NCBI RefSeq assembly: GCF_015694725.1
Contig: NZ_JADQDQ010000003.1
Location: 62,001 to 126,000, forward strand
Length of the DNA stretch: 64,000 nucleotides
Source of the DNA: Hymenobacter jeongseonensis
GTDB lineage: Bacteria > Bacteroidota > Bacteroidia > Cytophagales > Hymenobacteraceae
Direction: 5' to 3'
Of the stretch, positions 24,792 to 33,893 are shown piece after piece; position 1 is the stretch's first letter; every line of letters begins with the position of its first letter. A program made the translations under genes and the position numbers. Under the pieces are notes generated by a model. It was not told the DNA's origin. It did no database searches and saw only the letters and a list, made by a program, of their open reading frames with translations.

Positions 24792-24894
24792 CCTCCTGTC
24801 ATGCTGAGGTACGAAGCATCTTATCACCGCCAAACGAATCGTGCGAACTGGATAATGTGCTTGCTTCGTCAGCATGACAGGAGGTGCGAGCGGG
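24792..24894. repeat. Long palindromic repeat, copy 2 (TTATCAC subtype)
   Basis: The left arm is CCTCCTGTCATGCTGAGGTA and continues to CTTATCAC. The right arm ends GTCAGCATGACAGGAGG. The inner arms contain mismatches, but the outermost 6 bp (CCTCCT/AGGAGG) pair and are unique to this copy. It lies between two plus-strand genes. Confidence 0.75.
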
Positions 24895-24953
24895 ATGCCA
24901 ATCGATACGTCCCGAACGAGTCCTACCTGCACATCTAGCATCAAATTCCCCTA

Positions 24954-25607
24954 ATGGAAACCTTACACCACTTCAACATTGGCTTGCACATCGTTAGTGG
25001 CAGCTTGGCGCTGCTGCTGGGGCTGGGGCCGCTGCTGGTGCGCAAGGGCGGGGCTGCGCACGTGCGGCTTGGCCACTGGTTTTTGCGGGTGATGGCGGTG
25101 GTGCTGCTCACGGCGGTACTGGGTTTGGCGGTGTTCAACTTCCGGCCTTTTCTGCTCACGGTGGTGCTGCTGAGCGTGTACCAGGCGTGGTCGGGCTACC
25201 GGGTGCTGCGCACGCGGGATACTGGTCCAACGGCCATTGATGCGGCCGTGACGCTGGCTTTTTTGGTCGGTTCGGTGGGGTTTCTGGTGGGTTTGAACCG
25301 CAGTCCGCTGGTGTGGTCGCCGGTGGTTATTTATTCCACCATGGGCTACCTGGCGGCGTTGCTGGTGTATGATTTAGCTCGGTTCAGGTTTCGGAAATGG
25401 TGGCGGCACGGCGGCTGGCTCTACGACCATTTGTGGAAGATGATAGGTTCGTACTTCGCGCTGGTGGCGGCATTCACGGGCACGGTGCTGCCCCAGTTCA
25501 AACCCTACAGCCAGTTTTTGCCCTCAATGTTGGGCATGGCCATGCAAGTGGGCTTCGTGCTGTACTACGGGCGGCTGGCCCGGCGCCGGGCGGCGCTGTT
25601 GGCGTAA
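24954..25607 (+). CDS. Multi-pass membrane protein (DUF2306-like)
   Basis: A 217-residue protein with six to seven membrane helices. The N-terminal LHHFNIGLHIVSGSLALLLGLGPLL, with histidines near the first helix, and the later GHWFLRVMAVVLL and HLWKMIGSYFALVAAF are reminiscent of DUF2306-type or cytochrome b561-like small membrane proteins, where such histidines could bind haem. I am not certain of the family. It precedes the LytS/LytTR genes by 39 bases and may be co-transcribed with them. Confidence 0.6.
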   Translation: METLHHFNIGLHIVSGSLALLLGLGPLLVRKGGAAHVRLGHWFLRVMAVVLLTAVLGLAVFNFRPFLLTVVLLSVYQAWSGYRVLRTRDTGPTAIDAAVTLAFLVGSVGFLVGLNRSPLVWSPVVIYSTMGYLAALLVYDLARFRFRKWWRHGGWLYDHLWKMIGSYFALVAAFTGTVLPQFKPYSQFLPSMLGMAMQVGFVLYYGRLARRRAALLA

Positions 25608-25646
25608 CCCGGCATTTGGTCGTCATTTGCGGTTGATATTATTCTT

Positions 25647-26708
25647 ATGAGCAACGCTTCTTTCGCGGCCACGGCCCGCTTGCCCATGCCCCGCTGGCTG
25701 CGCCTGGGGCTGATACTGCTGGCCATCACGGTGGTCATCACCTTTTTCGTCAACAGGCCTAGCAAGAGCGAGATGGTGGTGAATTTCTTCATTACCCTGG
25801 CCTACACGGGTTCGCTGTGGTTTGCTAATGATGGCGCCGTGGCGTGGCTCGACCGATTTGCGTCGTGGCGTGCGGCGCCGGTGCGGCGGTTTCTGCTCAC
25901 CATGACGGTGTCGCTGCTGGTGTCCCTGGTGGCTATTTTCCTAGTCAACCTGGGTTTTCGGACGCTGTATTTTCATCAACCGATAAGCATAATGTTCACG
26001 GCGGCGGTATGGCAGCAGTTTGCGTTTCCGCTGGTGGTCACGGTGCTGCTGTCGCTGTTTCAGCACAGTCGGGCGTTTTTGCTGAAGTGGCGCGAAGCCG
26101 CCATTCAGACCGAGCGGCTGGAAAAAGAAACCGCCGTGGCGCGCCTCGACTCCCTGCGCCGGCAAGTCGATCCACATTTTCTATTCAACTCCCTGAATGC
26201 GCTGACCTCGCTGGTCGAAGAAAACGACCCGGCCCGGGCCGTGCGCTTTATCCGCCAGCTCAGCCAGGTGTACCGATATGTGCTCGATAGCGAAAGCCAG
26301 GAACTGGTGCCCTTGGCCGACGAGCTGAAGTTTGCCGAGTCGTACTTATTCCTGCAGAAAACCCGCCTGGGCGATGCCTTGGCCGTCGAGATGAGCCTGC
26401 CGCCCGCGTCCCAGCTGGCGCCGTTCTTCGTGCCGCCGCTGGCCCTGCAGCTCCTGCTGGAAAACGTCATTAAGCACAACACCGCCTTTCAGGCCGACCC
26501 CTTGCGCATTTCGGTGGGCTTGGATGTGGCCAGCGGCACGCTCACGGTGCGCAACACGCTGCGGCCGCGCCGACTAAACGACGGTGAAAAGTCCGGGTTG
26601 GGCCTGAAAAACCTGGCGGCGCGCTATGCCTTTCTCACCGATAAGCCCATTGTCATCAACCCCGAAAACGGCGAGTTTGTGGTGACCTTGCCGCTCCTGA
26701 CGCTCTAA
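25647..26708 (+). CDS. LytS/YehU-type sensor histidine kinase
   Basis: A 353-residue protein with four N-terminal membrane helices (about 18-36, 46-62, 82-105, 115-140), a short coiled coil, and the His_kinase domain with the phosphorylated histidine in RRQVDPHFLFNSLNAL (His 177). The HATPase part has LLENVIKHN (N box) and KSGLGLKNLAARY (G box). Such kinases signal through LytTR-domain regulators, and the next gene is exactly that, six bases downstream. The stimulus is unknown. Confidence 0.92.
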   Translation: MSNASFAATARLPMPRWLRLGLILLAITVVITFFVNRPSKSEMVVNFFITLAYTGSLWFANDGAVAWLDRFASWRAAPVRRFLLTMTVSLLVSLVAIFLVNLGFRTLYFHQPISIMFTAAVWQQFAFPLVVTVLLSLFQHSRAFLLKWREAAIQTERLEKETAVARLDSLRRQVDPHFLFNSLNALTSLVEENDPARAVRFIRQLSQVYRYVLDSESQELVPLADELKFAESYLFLQKTRLGDALAVEMSLPPASQLAPFFVPPLALQLLLENVIKHNTAFQADPLRISVGLDVASGTLTVRNTLRPRRLNDGEKSGLGLKNLAARYAFLTDKPIVINPENGEFVVTLPLLTL

Positions 26709-26714
26709 TTTGCT

Positions 26715-27515
26715 ATGATTCTCCGCGCGCTCATCGTTGAAGACGAACCCCTGGCCGCCCGCCGCCTCGCCGACATGTTGGCCCGCCAGCCCGAGCCCGT
26801 GCAGGTGCTGGGCACGGCCGAATCGGTGACGCAGGCCCTTAGCCTGCTCGAAAGCGTGGCACCGGCTCCCGACGTGCTGTTTCTGGATATTCACCTTGCC
26901 GATGGCCTCAGCTTCGAGCTGTTTGAGCGCACGCAGCTGCGCTGCCCCGTCATTTTCACCACCGCGTATGACCAATATGCGCTGCAGGCCTTCAAGGTGA
27001 ATAGCGTGGATTACCTGCTCAAGCCCATCGACGAGGACGAATTAACGGCGGCTTTACACAAGCTGCGCACGGTGCATGCGGGTACAGCGCCCGCCGCCCC
27101 GGCTCCCGCGTTTGACCCGGCTTTGCTGGGGCAACTATTACAACAAATGCAGCAAACGGCGGCCCCAACTGCCTATAAAACGCAGTTTGTGGTGCGGGTA
27201 GGGGAGCACCTGAAAGTGGTGCTGGTTGACCAGATTGCCTACTTTTTCAGCCTCGAAAAAGCCACTTTTCTGCAAACCACCGAAGGCCGCAAATACGTGG
27301 TGGACTACACAATGGACCAGCTCGAAGCCCTGCTGGACCCGCGCCGCTTCTTCCGCCTCAACCGCGCCTACCTGGCCCAGCAAAGCGCCATTCAGGATAT
27401 CATTCACTACACCAATTCCCGCCTGCAAACCGTGCTGAAGCCCGTAGCGCCCGATGCCCAAGTGCTGGTGAGCCGTGAGAAAGTGCAGGTGTTCAAAAGC
27501 TGGCTAGATAGATAA
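26715..27515 (+). CDS. LytTR-family response regulator
   Basis: A 266-residue DNA-binding response regulator. The receiver domain (1-120) has VEDEP, the phospho-acceptor in VLFLDIHLADG (Asp 58), IFTTAYDQYA and YLLKPI. A short Ala/Pro linker leads to the LytTR domain (about 160-266): FVVRVGEHLKVVLVDQIAYF, GRKYVVDYTMDQLEALLD and FFRLNRAYLAQQSAI. It is paired with the histidine kinase just upstream. The gene ends before repeat copy 3, which lies between it and the convergent TonB receptor. Confidence 0.93.
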   Translation: MILRALIVEDEPLAARRLADMLARQPEPVQVLGTAESVTQALSLLESVAPAPDVLFLDIHLADGLSFELFERTQLRCPVIFTTAYDQYALQAFKVNSVDYLLKPIDEDELTAALHKLRTVHAGTAPAAPAPAFDPALLGQLLQQMQQTAAPTAYKTQFVVRVGEHLKVVLVDQIAYFFSLEKATFLQTTEGRKYVVDYTMDQLEALLDPRRFFRLNRAYLAQQSAIQDIIHYTNSRLQTVLKPVAPDAQVLVSREKVQVFKSWLDR

Positions 27516-27571
27516 GAACAGGAATCAATTTGAACGTCCACTATTAACGTCCTCTAGCAACGTCCTCTGAT

Positions 27572-27677
27572 AAGGTCGTCATGCTGAGCGCAGCCGAAGC
27601 ATCTCGCGTGCCACCACTAATTCAGATGATTACTACTGCACGCGAGATGCTTCGGCTGCGCTCAGCATGACGACCTT
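27572..27677. repeat. Long palindromic repeat, copy 3
   Basis: A 40-bp perfect stem, beginning AAGGTCGTCATGCTGAGCGC and ending GCGTGC, around a loop of about 26 bases. The outer AAGGTC/GACCTT pairing is specific to this copy. The right arm is followed by TTTTATATTTATA, so it could terminate transcription from both convergent genes. Confidence 0.92.
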
Positions 27678-27712
27678 TTATATTTATATACCTCTTAACA
27701 TTACGCTACCAT

Positions 27713-30199
27713 TTACTGCGCGCGGCGGCGTTCCTCCTCGGCGCCGGTGCGGCGGGTGGGGGAGGCGGTGGCCTTGTCATTGCCGAAGCGCCAGTTGAAG
27801 GAGAGCGTGGCCACGCGCGAGTCGCGGCGCAGGTACAGGTCCTGGCGGTAGTTGGTGTACTCCGACACGGCCCGCAGCGGGGCGGTGTAGAAAATGTCGG
27901 TCACGGCCAGGCGGACGGTGCCCTTGCGGTCCCACAGGTCTTTTTTGATGCCCAGGCCCACTTGGCCCATGGGCTTGAATTCGAAGAAGCCCACACGCTG
28001 GGCCGAGGTGTAGCGGCCATTCAGTTCGGCGCCCCAGCCCTTGCCCAGCGTGGCAGTCCAGTTGCTGCTGAAGTTGAGGGTGGGCTTGCCGGCGCGCAGC
28101 GAGGTGCCGGCCAGGTTGCCTTGGTAATGGATGTAGTAGAGGATGGCGTTGTTGTAGACGTTCAGCCACTTGCCGGCCGTGAAGGGTGCCGTAAGGGTGA
28201 GGGCCACGTAGTGCTGCAAATCGAGGTTGACGTTGGTCGAGACCGTGGTGCTGTCGGTTTCGGGGTAGGCCACGTCGGTGATGGGCGAGTCGGTGCGGCT
28301 GTAGCTCAGGCCAAGGGTGTACTTCTGTTTGTAAGTGTAGTTGGCTTCGGTGTTGAGGCTGGTTTCGGGGCGCAGGTCGGGGTTGCCCTTGCCCGACGTG
28401 GCCGGGTCAATGATGAAGCGGAAGGGGTTGAGCTGGTTGTAGCCGGGCCGGTTGATGCGGCGGCTCAGCGAGAGGCTGGTTTCGTGGCGCTCGCTGAGGG
28501 TGTACTTCAGCGCCGCGCTTGGAAACAGCTGGTAGTAATCGCGCACGAAGCCTTCGTTGGTGGTCACCTGTTGGCCCTTGGCGTGGGTTTGCTCGCCGCG
28601 CAGGCCGCCCTGCACGTTGAGCTTGCCGCGGGTGTGGTTGAGGTTCACGTAGGCGGCCGAAATGAATTCGTCGTACTTGAATCGGTTGCTCAGGTTGCGG
28701 TCCAAGGTGGTCACGCCCAGGCGGGTGTTTTCGAAGCGGATGTCGTTGTCGGCCGTTACCAGGCTGGCTTTGGCCCCAGCTTCGAACCTCGTTTTCTCGT
28801 TCAGCGACTGCGTGTAGTCCGCCTTCACCGCCTGAATCCTCAGCTGGCTGGTTTGGTCGCTGGCCAGGGTGTTGAATGCCTCGTTGGGCTCGAAAAACGT
28901 GGTCTGGCTTTGTGTGCGGTGGTTGTTGTACTGCGCGTAGTCCACGTCGGCCGTGAGCTCGGGGCTGCCGGTGCCTTCGCCAAAAGTGTGCTTGAAATTG
29001 ACGTTGCCCGAGAAATTGGGGTCGTAGCCCAGGCTGGTGCTCAGGGCCGTGTACGAGTCCTCAATCCGGCCGTTGGCGTCGTAGAATACGCTGGTGTTCA
29101 GTCCCCGGCTGCTGGGCCCAGGGTTTGGCACGGAGAACAGCGTAACCACGCCGCCGAGCACCGTATTTTTCGATAGGGTGAAGTCGGCGCCGCCCCGCGA
29201 ATAGATAAAGTGGCTCGTCGACACCGTGCTGTTGCGCTGGTCGCTGGTGCCGCGTAGCACGGGCTGGCCGTCGCGCGTCTCGTAGAAGTAGCGGAACGTG
29301 TTGCGCTCGCTGAAAAACTCGCGCTTGGCGTAGGTCACCGACGAAAACAGGTTCACTTTCTCGCGCCGGTGGTTCAGTGTCAGGCCGGTAGTGAACTTAG
29401 TGTAGTCGCTGCGGCCCAGGCTGGCATTGACGCTGCCGTTGGTGCCGAGGCGCTGGTCTTTCTTGAGGTTGATGGCAATGATGCCGGCGCCGCCCTGCGC
29501 GTCGTACTTAGCGGGCGGGTTGGTAATCAGCTCGATGCTCTTGAGCTGGTCGGCGGGCAGGGCGCGCAGGTAGTCGGCCAGTTGGGTGCCCGTCATGGGC
29601 TGCCGCTTGCCGTCGATGAGCACCAACAGGCCCGAGCGGCCTTTCAGAGACAGGTTGTCGCTGCCGTCCACGGTCACGCCCGGCGAGCGGGCCAGCACAT
29701 CTAGGGAGGTGTTGCCGGCAGCCAGCGTCGAGCCTTCTACGTTCACCACGGTACGGTCGGCCAAGCGTTCAAACAGCGGTTTTTGGCCTACCACGGTCAC
29801 TTCTTTCAGGGCCGTGGCGGCGCTGGTTTGCAGGGCAAAAGCTGGCAGTGCTAGGCCGGCCGCCGGCAACTCAAACGCGTCGCTCCAAAAGCGCACAAAC
29901 CCTACTTGCGAGGCCGAAACCCGGTAGCGTCCACCAGCCGCTTGCTCCAGCCGGAAGGCACCTTGCGCGTCGCTGAACTCGGTTTTTACTACTGAGGAGT
30001 CGGCAGCGCGGTGCAGCGTAACGGTGGCAAATTCGATGGGGGCGCCGGCGCCGCTGCGCACGCTGCCGGTCACGGCCGCCGTTTGGGCGTGGCCGGCAAA
30101 AGATGTCAGGCAAGCAGTAAAGGCCAGCAATACAACTGCCCGCACGTTCAAGCCAACGCGGCGGATGGATGTGCTTTTTAGGGAGTAGGAGAAGTGCAT
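27713..30199 (-). CDS. TonB-dependent receptor / outer membrane beta-barrel (OMP_b-brl_3 type)
   Basis: An 828-residue outer-membrane protein. A signal peptide (about 1-39, ending FAGHAQ) is followed by a CarboxypepD_reg-like domain (about 40-125), a short plug (about 135-235: VTVVGQKPLFERLADRTVVN, then LSLKGRSGLLVLIDGKRQPM) and a barrel in which LRPETSLNTEANYTYKQKYT is typical of the outer-membrane beta-barrel family. This type is often under LytTR/LytS control in Bacteroidota, and two such pairs flank it here. The C-terminus after about 805 is basic and low-complexity. The substrate is unknown. Confidence 0.88.
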   Translation of the reverse strand: MHFSYSLKSTSIRRVGLNVRAVVLLAFTACLTSFAGHAQTAAVTGSVRSGAGAPIEFATVTLHRAADSSVVKTEFSDAQGAFRLEQAAGGRYRVSASQVGFVRFWSDAFELPAAGLALPAFALQTSAATALKEVTVVGQKPLFERLADRTVVNVEGSTLAAGNTSLDVLARSPGVTVDGSDNLSLKGRSGLLVLIDGKRQPMTGTQLADYLRALPADQLKSIELITNPPAKYDAQGGAGIIAINLKKDQRLGTNGSVNASLGRSDYTKFTTGLTLNHRREKVNLFSSVTYAKREFFSERNTFRYFYETRDGQPVLRGTSDQRNSTVSTSHFIYSRGGADFTLSKNTVLGGVVTLFSVPNPGPSSRGLNTSVFYDANGRIEDSYTALSTSLGYDPNFSGNVNFKHTFGEGTGSPELTADVDYAQYNNHRTQSQTTFFEPNEAFNTLASDQTSQLRIQAVKADYTQSLNEKTRFEAGAKASLVTADNDIRFENTRLGVTTLDRNLSNRFKYDEFISAAYVNLNHTRGKLNVQGGLRGEQTHAKGQQVTTNEGFVRDYYQLFPSAALKYTLSERHETSLSLSRRINRPGYNQLNPFRFIIDPATSGKGNPDLRPETSLNTEANYTYKQKYTLGLSYSRTDSPITDVAYPETDSTTVSTNVNLDLQHYVALTLTAPFTAGKWLNVYNNAILYYIHYQGNLAGTSLRAGKPTLNFSSNWTATLGKGWGAELNGRYTSAQRVGFFEFKPMGQVGLGIKKDLWDRKGTVRLAVTDIFYTAPLRAVSEYTNYRQDLYLRRDSRVATLSFNWRFGNDKATASPTRRTGAEEERRRAQ

Positions 30200-30575
30200 A
30201 AGGTGCTAGAAAAGAGGCGGAAAAAGTAGATTCAGGACGTTTGTGGTTAGCTCAGAAAGGGCAAGGCAAGTCTCCTTCGGCCCAAAAGGCCTAGCGGCAA
30301 AGGAGAAGCTGTGGGGAAATGGGAGGCGGGGGGTGCCTCCGCAGCGGAGCAGGCCAGTCGTAAACCAGCCTGCTCCGCCGGACTTTTTATGGACGGTTAG
30401 TCCACGCGCAGAAAGAAGGTGAGCAGGGTATTTGGGTGTGGATACCGCGCGAGTTTCGGAACGTTACAGGTTTGCGAAAACTTTTTTTGAACAGCCCGCG
30501 CAAACCCCTGAATTGGGCTCTTCTCGGACTGATTCAATTCAGTGATTTCCGCGCCAATGACTCCGGGTTTCGGCT
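30200..30575. other. Intergenic region upstream of the TonB receptor
   Basis: This 376-base gap should carry the receptor promoter. A minus-strand TACTTTTT at about 30228 is one mismatch from the -7 box. It also contains the hairpin at 30346-30388. A 65-codon minus-strand ORF in the gap has no protein-like character. Confidence 0.4.
30346..30388 (+). terminator. Hairpin with T-tract in the intergenic region
   Basis: Stem arms GCGGAGCAGGC (30346-30356) and GCCTGCTCCGC (30370-30380) are followed by CGGACTTTTT. It has terminator form on the plus strand, although no plus-strand gene ends nearby. It may instead act as a hairpin in a minus-strand RNA. Confidence 0.4.
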
Positions 30576-31382
30576 TTAGTTGCCTTCCAGCCAAGCCTTC
30601 ACGGCCGCGGCTTTTTCGCGGCTCACCAGCACTTCTTCGCTTGGAGCGGGGTGCAGGTCAACCGTCATCTTGCCATTGAAGTGGGGCTGAAGGCGCCGTA
30701 CGGCCGATAGCTGGGCAATTATTTGGCGGCTGAGGCGCCGGAAAAGCGCGGGGTCAAGTAGCGTTTCCAGCTGCTCCAGGGTGTAGTCAACCACAAAGCG
30801 GCGGCCATCGGCGACCACCAGGGTGGTTACCCCGTTCCGGCTGAGGAACCAAGCGGCTTCGGTAGCGGCCAGTGGCAGGAACTGCTCGCCCTGGCGTACC
30901 AAAAAACGGGTTTTGTAGGGCTTGCCGGGGCGGGGGAGGGCGTCGAGCAGGCGCTCCATGCTGAAGGACGCATCGGCGGTGCCCGGCGAGTGGGTGGGAT
31001 GAGCTCCCGCTGTTTCGGGCCGTGCTACCGGCCACTGGCGCAGCTTGGCCAGGGCAGCTTGCAGTTCGGCCAGCTTCACGGGCTTCAGCAGGTAGGCCAC
31101 GCTGTTGGCCTGGAAAGCACGAATGGCGTAGGCATCGTAAGCAGTAGTGAAAATGACCGGACTCGGCACCACGGCCTGCTCCCACACTTCCAGGCTGAGG
31201 CCGTCGGCCAACTGAATATCGCTGAGAATCAAATCCGGAGCGGGGTGGCTGGCCAGCCAGGCCAGCGCCCCGGCTACGGTGTCGAGCACAGCCAGCACCT
31301 GGATAGCAGGTGCTGCCTGCGCTAGCAGGCGCTGCAGCCGCTCGGCGGCGGGGTATTCATCTTCGAGCAGCAAAACGGTCAT
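30576..31382 (-). CDS. LytTR-family response regulator
   Basis: A 268-residue response regulator from ATG 31382 (MTVLLLEDEYPAAERLQRLL). The receiver has LEDE, the phospho-acceptor in LILSDIQLADG (Asp 55), IFTTAYDAYA and YLLKPV. The LytTR domain (about 165-268) includes FLVRQGEQFLPLAATEAAWF, GRRFVVDYTLEQLETLLD and SRQIIAQLSAV. It follows its kinase by four bases. The ORF is open upstream but lies antisense or out of frame with the kinase there. The pair resembles the one at 25647-27515, so they are probable paralogues. Confidence 0.92.
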   Translation of the reverse strand: MTVLLLEDEYPAAERLQRLLAQAAPAIQVLAVLDTVAGALAWLASHPAPDLILSDIQLADGLSLEVWEQAVVPSPVIFTTAYDAYAIRAFQANSVAYLLKPVKLAELQAALAKLRQWPVARPETAGAHPTHSPGTADASFSMERLLDALPRPGKPYKTRFLVRQGEQFLPLAATEAAWFLSRNGVTTLVVADGRRFVVDYTLEQLETLLDPALFRRLSRQIIAQLSAVRRLQPHFNGKMTVDLHPAPSEEVLVSREKAAAVKAWLEGN

Positions 31383-31386
31383 GGGG

Positions 31387-32397
31387 CTACAGCAAAGGGA
31401 TTTGCACGACAAAATTCCCGTTTTCTTCGTGGACTTCCATGGTGTGTCCGGCCTTGAGCAACTCGTAGCGACGGCGCACGTTGGCCAGGCCCGTGCCCGT
31501 GCCAGGCGCCAAACCGGCCGTGCGGGGGCGCAGCGTGTTTGCAACGGTGAGCGAATCGGCGGCGGGGCCGGTGGCCACGCGCAGGTGCAGCGGGTGCTGG
31601 CGCGAGGCCACGTTGTGCTTCAGCGCGTTTTCCACCAGAAGCTGCACGCTGAGTGGTGCCACGCGGCGCGCCAGCGCGGCGGGGAGGACGGCAATCTCAA
31701 CGACTAGATTATCACGAAAACGGGCTTTGTGTAGCGACAGGTAGGTTTCCACAAATGCCAGCTCCTCGGCCAGTGGCACAGTGGCCTGCCCCTGTGCTTG
31801 CAGCACGTAGCGGTACACATCGGCCAGCTGCTCCACAAACTGCTGGGCGGGCGCGTTGCCGGGCTCGATGAGGGCGGACAGCGTGTTGAGATTATTGAAC
31901 AGAAAGTGCGGGTCGAGCTGGCTTTGTAGGGCGTCGAGCTGGGCCTGGGTGCCGGCGCGGGCCAGCTGTTCGGCGCGCTGCAGGTTGGTTTTCCACTGCT
32001 CAAAGAAGTGGCGGCTTTCGTAAATCAGCTGCACTACTAGGGTAGGCACCATGTTGAGAGCCAGCTCCTGCCAAAATTGGTCGGCGCAAATGTGATTTTG
32101 GTAGAATATCCAGTGCAAGGCTTCGCCCAGCAGCAGCGTGGCCGCGGCCCCGATGGCCAGGCTGCCCAGGGCCAGCCGCCACAGCCGGTGGGCAGTCTGT
32201 TCCACGTCGGGAAACCGCCGAATCAGGGCAAACCACAGCGCCCGGTTGCTCAGCCAGAAAATGACGGTGTAAACCACTGAAATCAGCCAGCTAACCACAA
32301 GAGTGGGCAGCATGGGCAGCTCACTCACGCCGCGCATGAGCATGGCCAAGGTCGCAATCACCGGGATGCCGAAAAGCAGGAGGCGGCGCTCGTTCAT
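31387..32397 (-). CDS. LytS/YehU-type sensor histidine kinase
   Basis: A 336-residue protein with four N-terminal membrane helices (about 7-22, 30-52, 70-92, 112-128), a coiled coil (135-160), and the His_kinase motif QSQLDPHFLFNNLNTL (His 164). The ATPase part has LLVENALKHN and GTGTGLANVRRRYELL. It sits last but one in a minus-strand operon with DUF2867, a membrane protein and an ABA4-like gene. It may therefore sense a state of the membrane or its lipids; this is context only. Confidence 0.92.
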   Translation of the reverse strand: MNERRLLLFGIPVIATLAMLMRGVSELPMLPTLVVSWLISVVYTVIFWLSNRALWFALIRRFPDVEQTAHRLWRLALGSLAIGAAATLLLGEALHWIFYQNHICADQFWQELALNMVPTLVVQLIYESRHFFEQWKTNLQRAEQLARAGTQAQLDALQSQLDPHFLFNNLNTLSALIEPGNAPAQQFVEQLADVYRYVLQAQGQATVPLAEELAFVETYLSLHKARFRDNLVVEIAVLPAALARRVAPLSVQLLVENALKHNVASRQHPLHLRVATGPAADSLTVANTLRPRTAGLAPGTGTGLANVRRRYELLKAGHTMEVHEENGNFVVQIPLL

Positions 32398-32426
32398 GAA
32401 AATGGATAGGGAACCGAAGGGCGAAG

Positions 32427-32981
32427 TTACCGGGCCAGCAGCCGGGCCCGGCAGGCCCGCAGCATGGCCGGTACTATCGCGGCGTGGAACGGCCGCACCA
32501 CCGCAAAGTACAGGCGCCCCGCCAGGTTGTGGTACTGCACCGCCGTGCTCATAAAAACCCGCGTGGCGTGCGGTTCGCGGGCCACTAGCACCGACACCCG
32601 GAAGTCAAGGTGCCGGTCATTGAGACCCAGCAGTACTTCGGACGGACTGGCAGCAAACGTCCGGAAAGGCCCCACGAAATCGCCGGGAACCAACGGCCGC
32701 TGCAAGGCCCGCAACCCGGGTGGTAGGGTCGTAGCCAAGCCCAGCATTTTCACCAGCGCATTGCGCAGCCGCATCAGCCAGAGTACCCAGGCGGGCGCTT
32801 GTTGAAAGCACGCTTGGGCGGCCTCACTCGCCGTGAGCAGCCGGCCCAGATGAAAATCAAGGCAGAAGGTATCCAGGAAATCAACCCGTGGCAGCGAATT
32901 TCGAACGATACTGGCCGGCGGCAGAACAGGTGGAGGCATGGGGGCGGCTGGCTGATGGAGGGCGAATTGATTAAAGTTCAT
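32427..32981 (-). CDS. DUF2867 family protein
   Basis: A 184-residue soluble protein from ATG 32981. Recognisable family segments are LPRVDFLDTFCLDFH, PGDFVGPFRTFAASPSEVLL, LDFRVSVLVA and the C-terminal YHNLAGRLYFAVVRPFHAAIVPAML. These match DUF2867 and related START-like small proteins, whose function is unknown. Its ATG overlaps the stop of the upstream membrane protein (ATGA), and the kinase starts 29 bases downstream. Confidence 0.75.
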   Translation of the reverse strand: MNFNQFALHQPAAPMPPPVLPPASIVRNSLPRVDFLDTFCLDFHLGRLLTASEAAQACFQQAPAWVLWLMRLRNALVKMLGLATTLPPGLRALQRPLVPGDFVGPFRTFAASPSEVLLGLNDRHLDFRVSVLVAREPHATRVFMSTAVQYHNLAGRLYFAVVRPFHAAIVPAMLRACRARLLAR

Positions 32982-33850
32982 CGTCCTGCCCACAACGGTA
33001 CGCCCGCCATGGCCTGCGCAAACAATGCGCCCACCAAGCCCGCGTAGGCCGCGGCCCCCAGCCACGTGAAGAGCACCGCTTGGCGCGGCACGTGGCGGCC
33101 CAGCCACCAGCCCAGCAGCGGCACCACTTGCAGCGAGTGCAGGCCAATGAAATGGGCAATGCGCAGGTCGCCGGCCCGTGTACTCCAGCCCAGGCCGGGC
33201 AGGCCGGGGCCGCCGTCGGGCGCACCCACGGTGTGCTGGTTGAGGTGAATCATCATGCCGCCCAGCACGCTGCCAGCCAGAAAAAGCAGCAGGCCCAGGC
33301 GCACGCCCCACACGTAGCCGGGCGTCCCGTGCGGGCGGTGCCGCCACACCAGGTACACGGCCCACACCGTGAGCATGGTGTTGAGCATGATGAAAATGCC
33401 CATCAGTTGAAACAGGCGGCCGTCGAAGGCGGAGCTGATGTTGAAGTGGGACGTAGTGCCGCGGGCGGCCTGAATAAAAATGACGGCTTGCTCCACCAGC
33501 ATGCTCACCGCCACGCCCGTGCTCAGCCAGCGCACGGCGCGTTGGGCCGGGCCGGGCAAATCGGCCAGCAGCCAGCCCAGCGTCCAGACAAAGGCAATGA
33601 CCGACAGGCAGAATTTAATGGGCTTCACCCACACCAAGGCTCCGGTCACGGTGCGCTGGTCGAGGGGCAGCAGCACCACGGCTACCAGCAGCAGGCCCAC
33701 GTTTAGCCAGCCCGCCCACGACAGCGCCGGATTGGCGCGGTGCAGCACGCGCAGGGCCATGCGGGCACGCTGCGGCCAGGTAGCCGCATTAGGGTGGGGC
33801 GCCGCCGGGGCCGGCGCGGCAAACGGGGCGGACATCAGCACGGTTTCCAT
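32978..33850 (-). CDS. Multi-pass membrane protein, uncharacterised
   Basis: A 290-residue protein from ATG 33850 with about seven membrane helices. Notable conserved-looking parts are VWVKPIKFCLSVIAFVWTLG, FNISSAFDGRLFQLMGIFIM and AHFIGLHSLQVVPLLGWWLG, where paired histidines lie in or near a helix and could bind a cofactor. I cannot name a family with confidence. It is coupled to the DUF2867 gene by an ATGA overlap and follows the ABA4-like gene by 43 bases. Confidence 0.65.
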   Translation of the reverse strand: METVLMSAPFAAPAPAAPHPNAATWPQRARMALRVLHRANPALSWAGWLNVGLLLVAVVLLPLDQRTVTGALVWVKPIKFCLSVIAFVWTLGWLLADLPGPAQRAVRWLSTGVAVSMLVEQAVIFIQAARGTTSHFNISSAFDGRLFQLMGIFIMLNTMLTVWAVYLVWRHRPHGTPGYVWGVRLGLLLFLAGSVLGGMMIHLNQHTVGAPDGGPGLPGLGWSTRAGDLRIAHFIGLHSLQVVPLLGWWLGRHVPRQAVLFTWLGAAAYAGLVGALFAQAMAGVPLWAGR

Positions 33851-33893
33851 AGTTGGCAAGAAAATGAAGCGAGTGGAGCGAGGAAAAAAATAG

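Noticed and set aside
27962..29176. 404-codon plus-strand ORF
   Set aside because: It lies wholly antisense to the TonB receptor and has the Val/Gly/Ala-rich composition of a GC-driven shadow frame, without any family motif.
30397..30594. 65-codon minus-strand ORF in the receptor upstream region
   Set aside because: It overlaps the end of the LytTR gene and shows no protein-like pattern or ribosome site.
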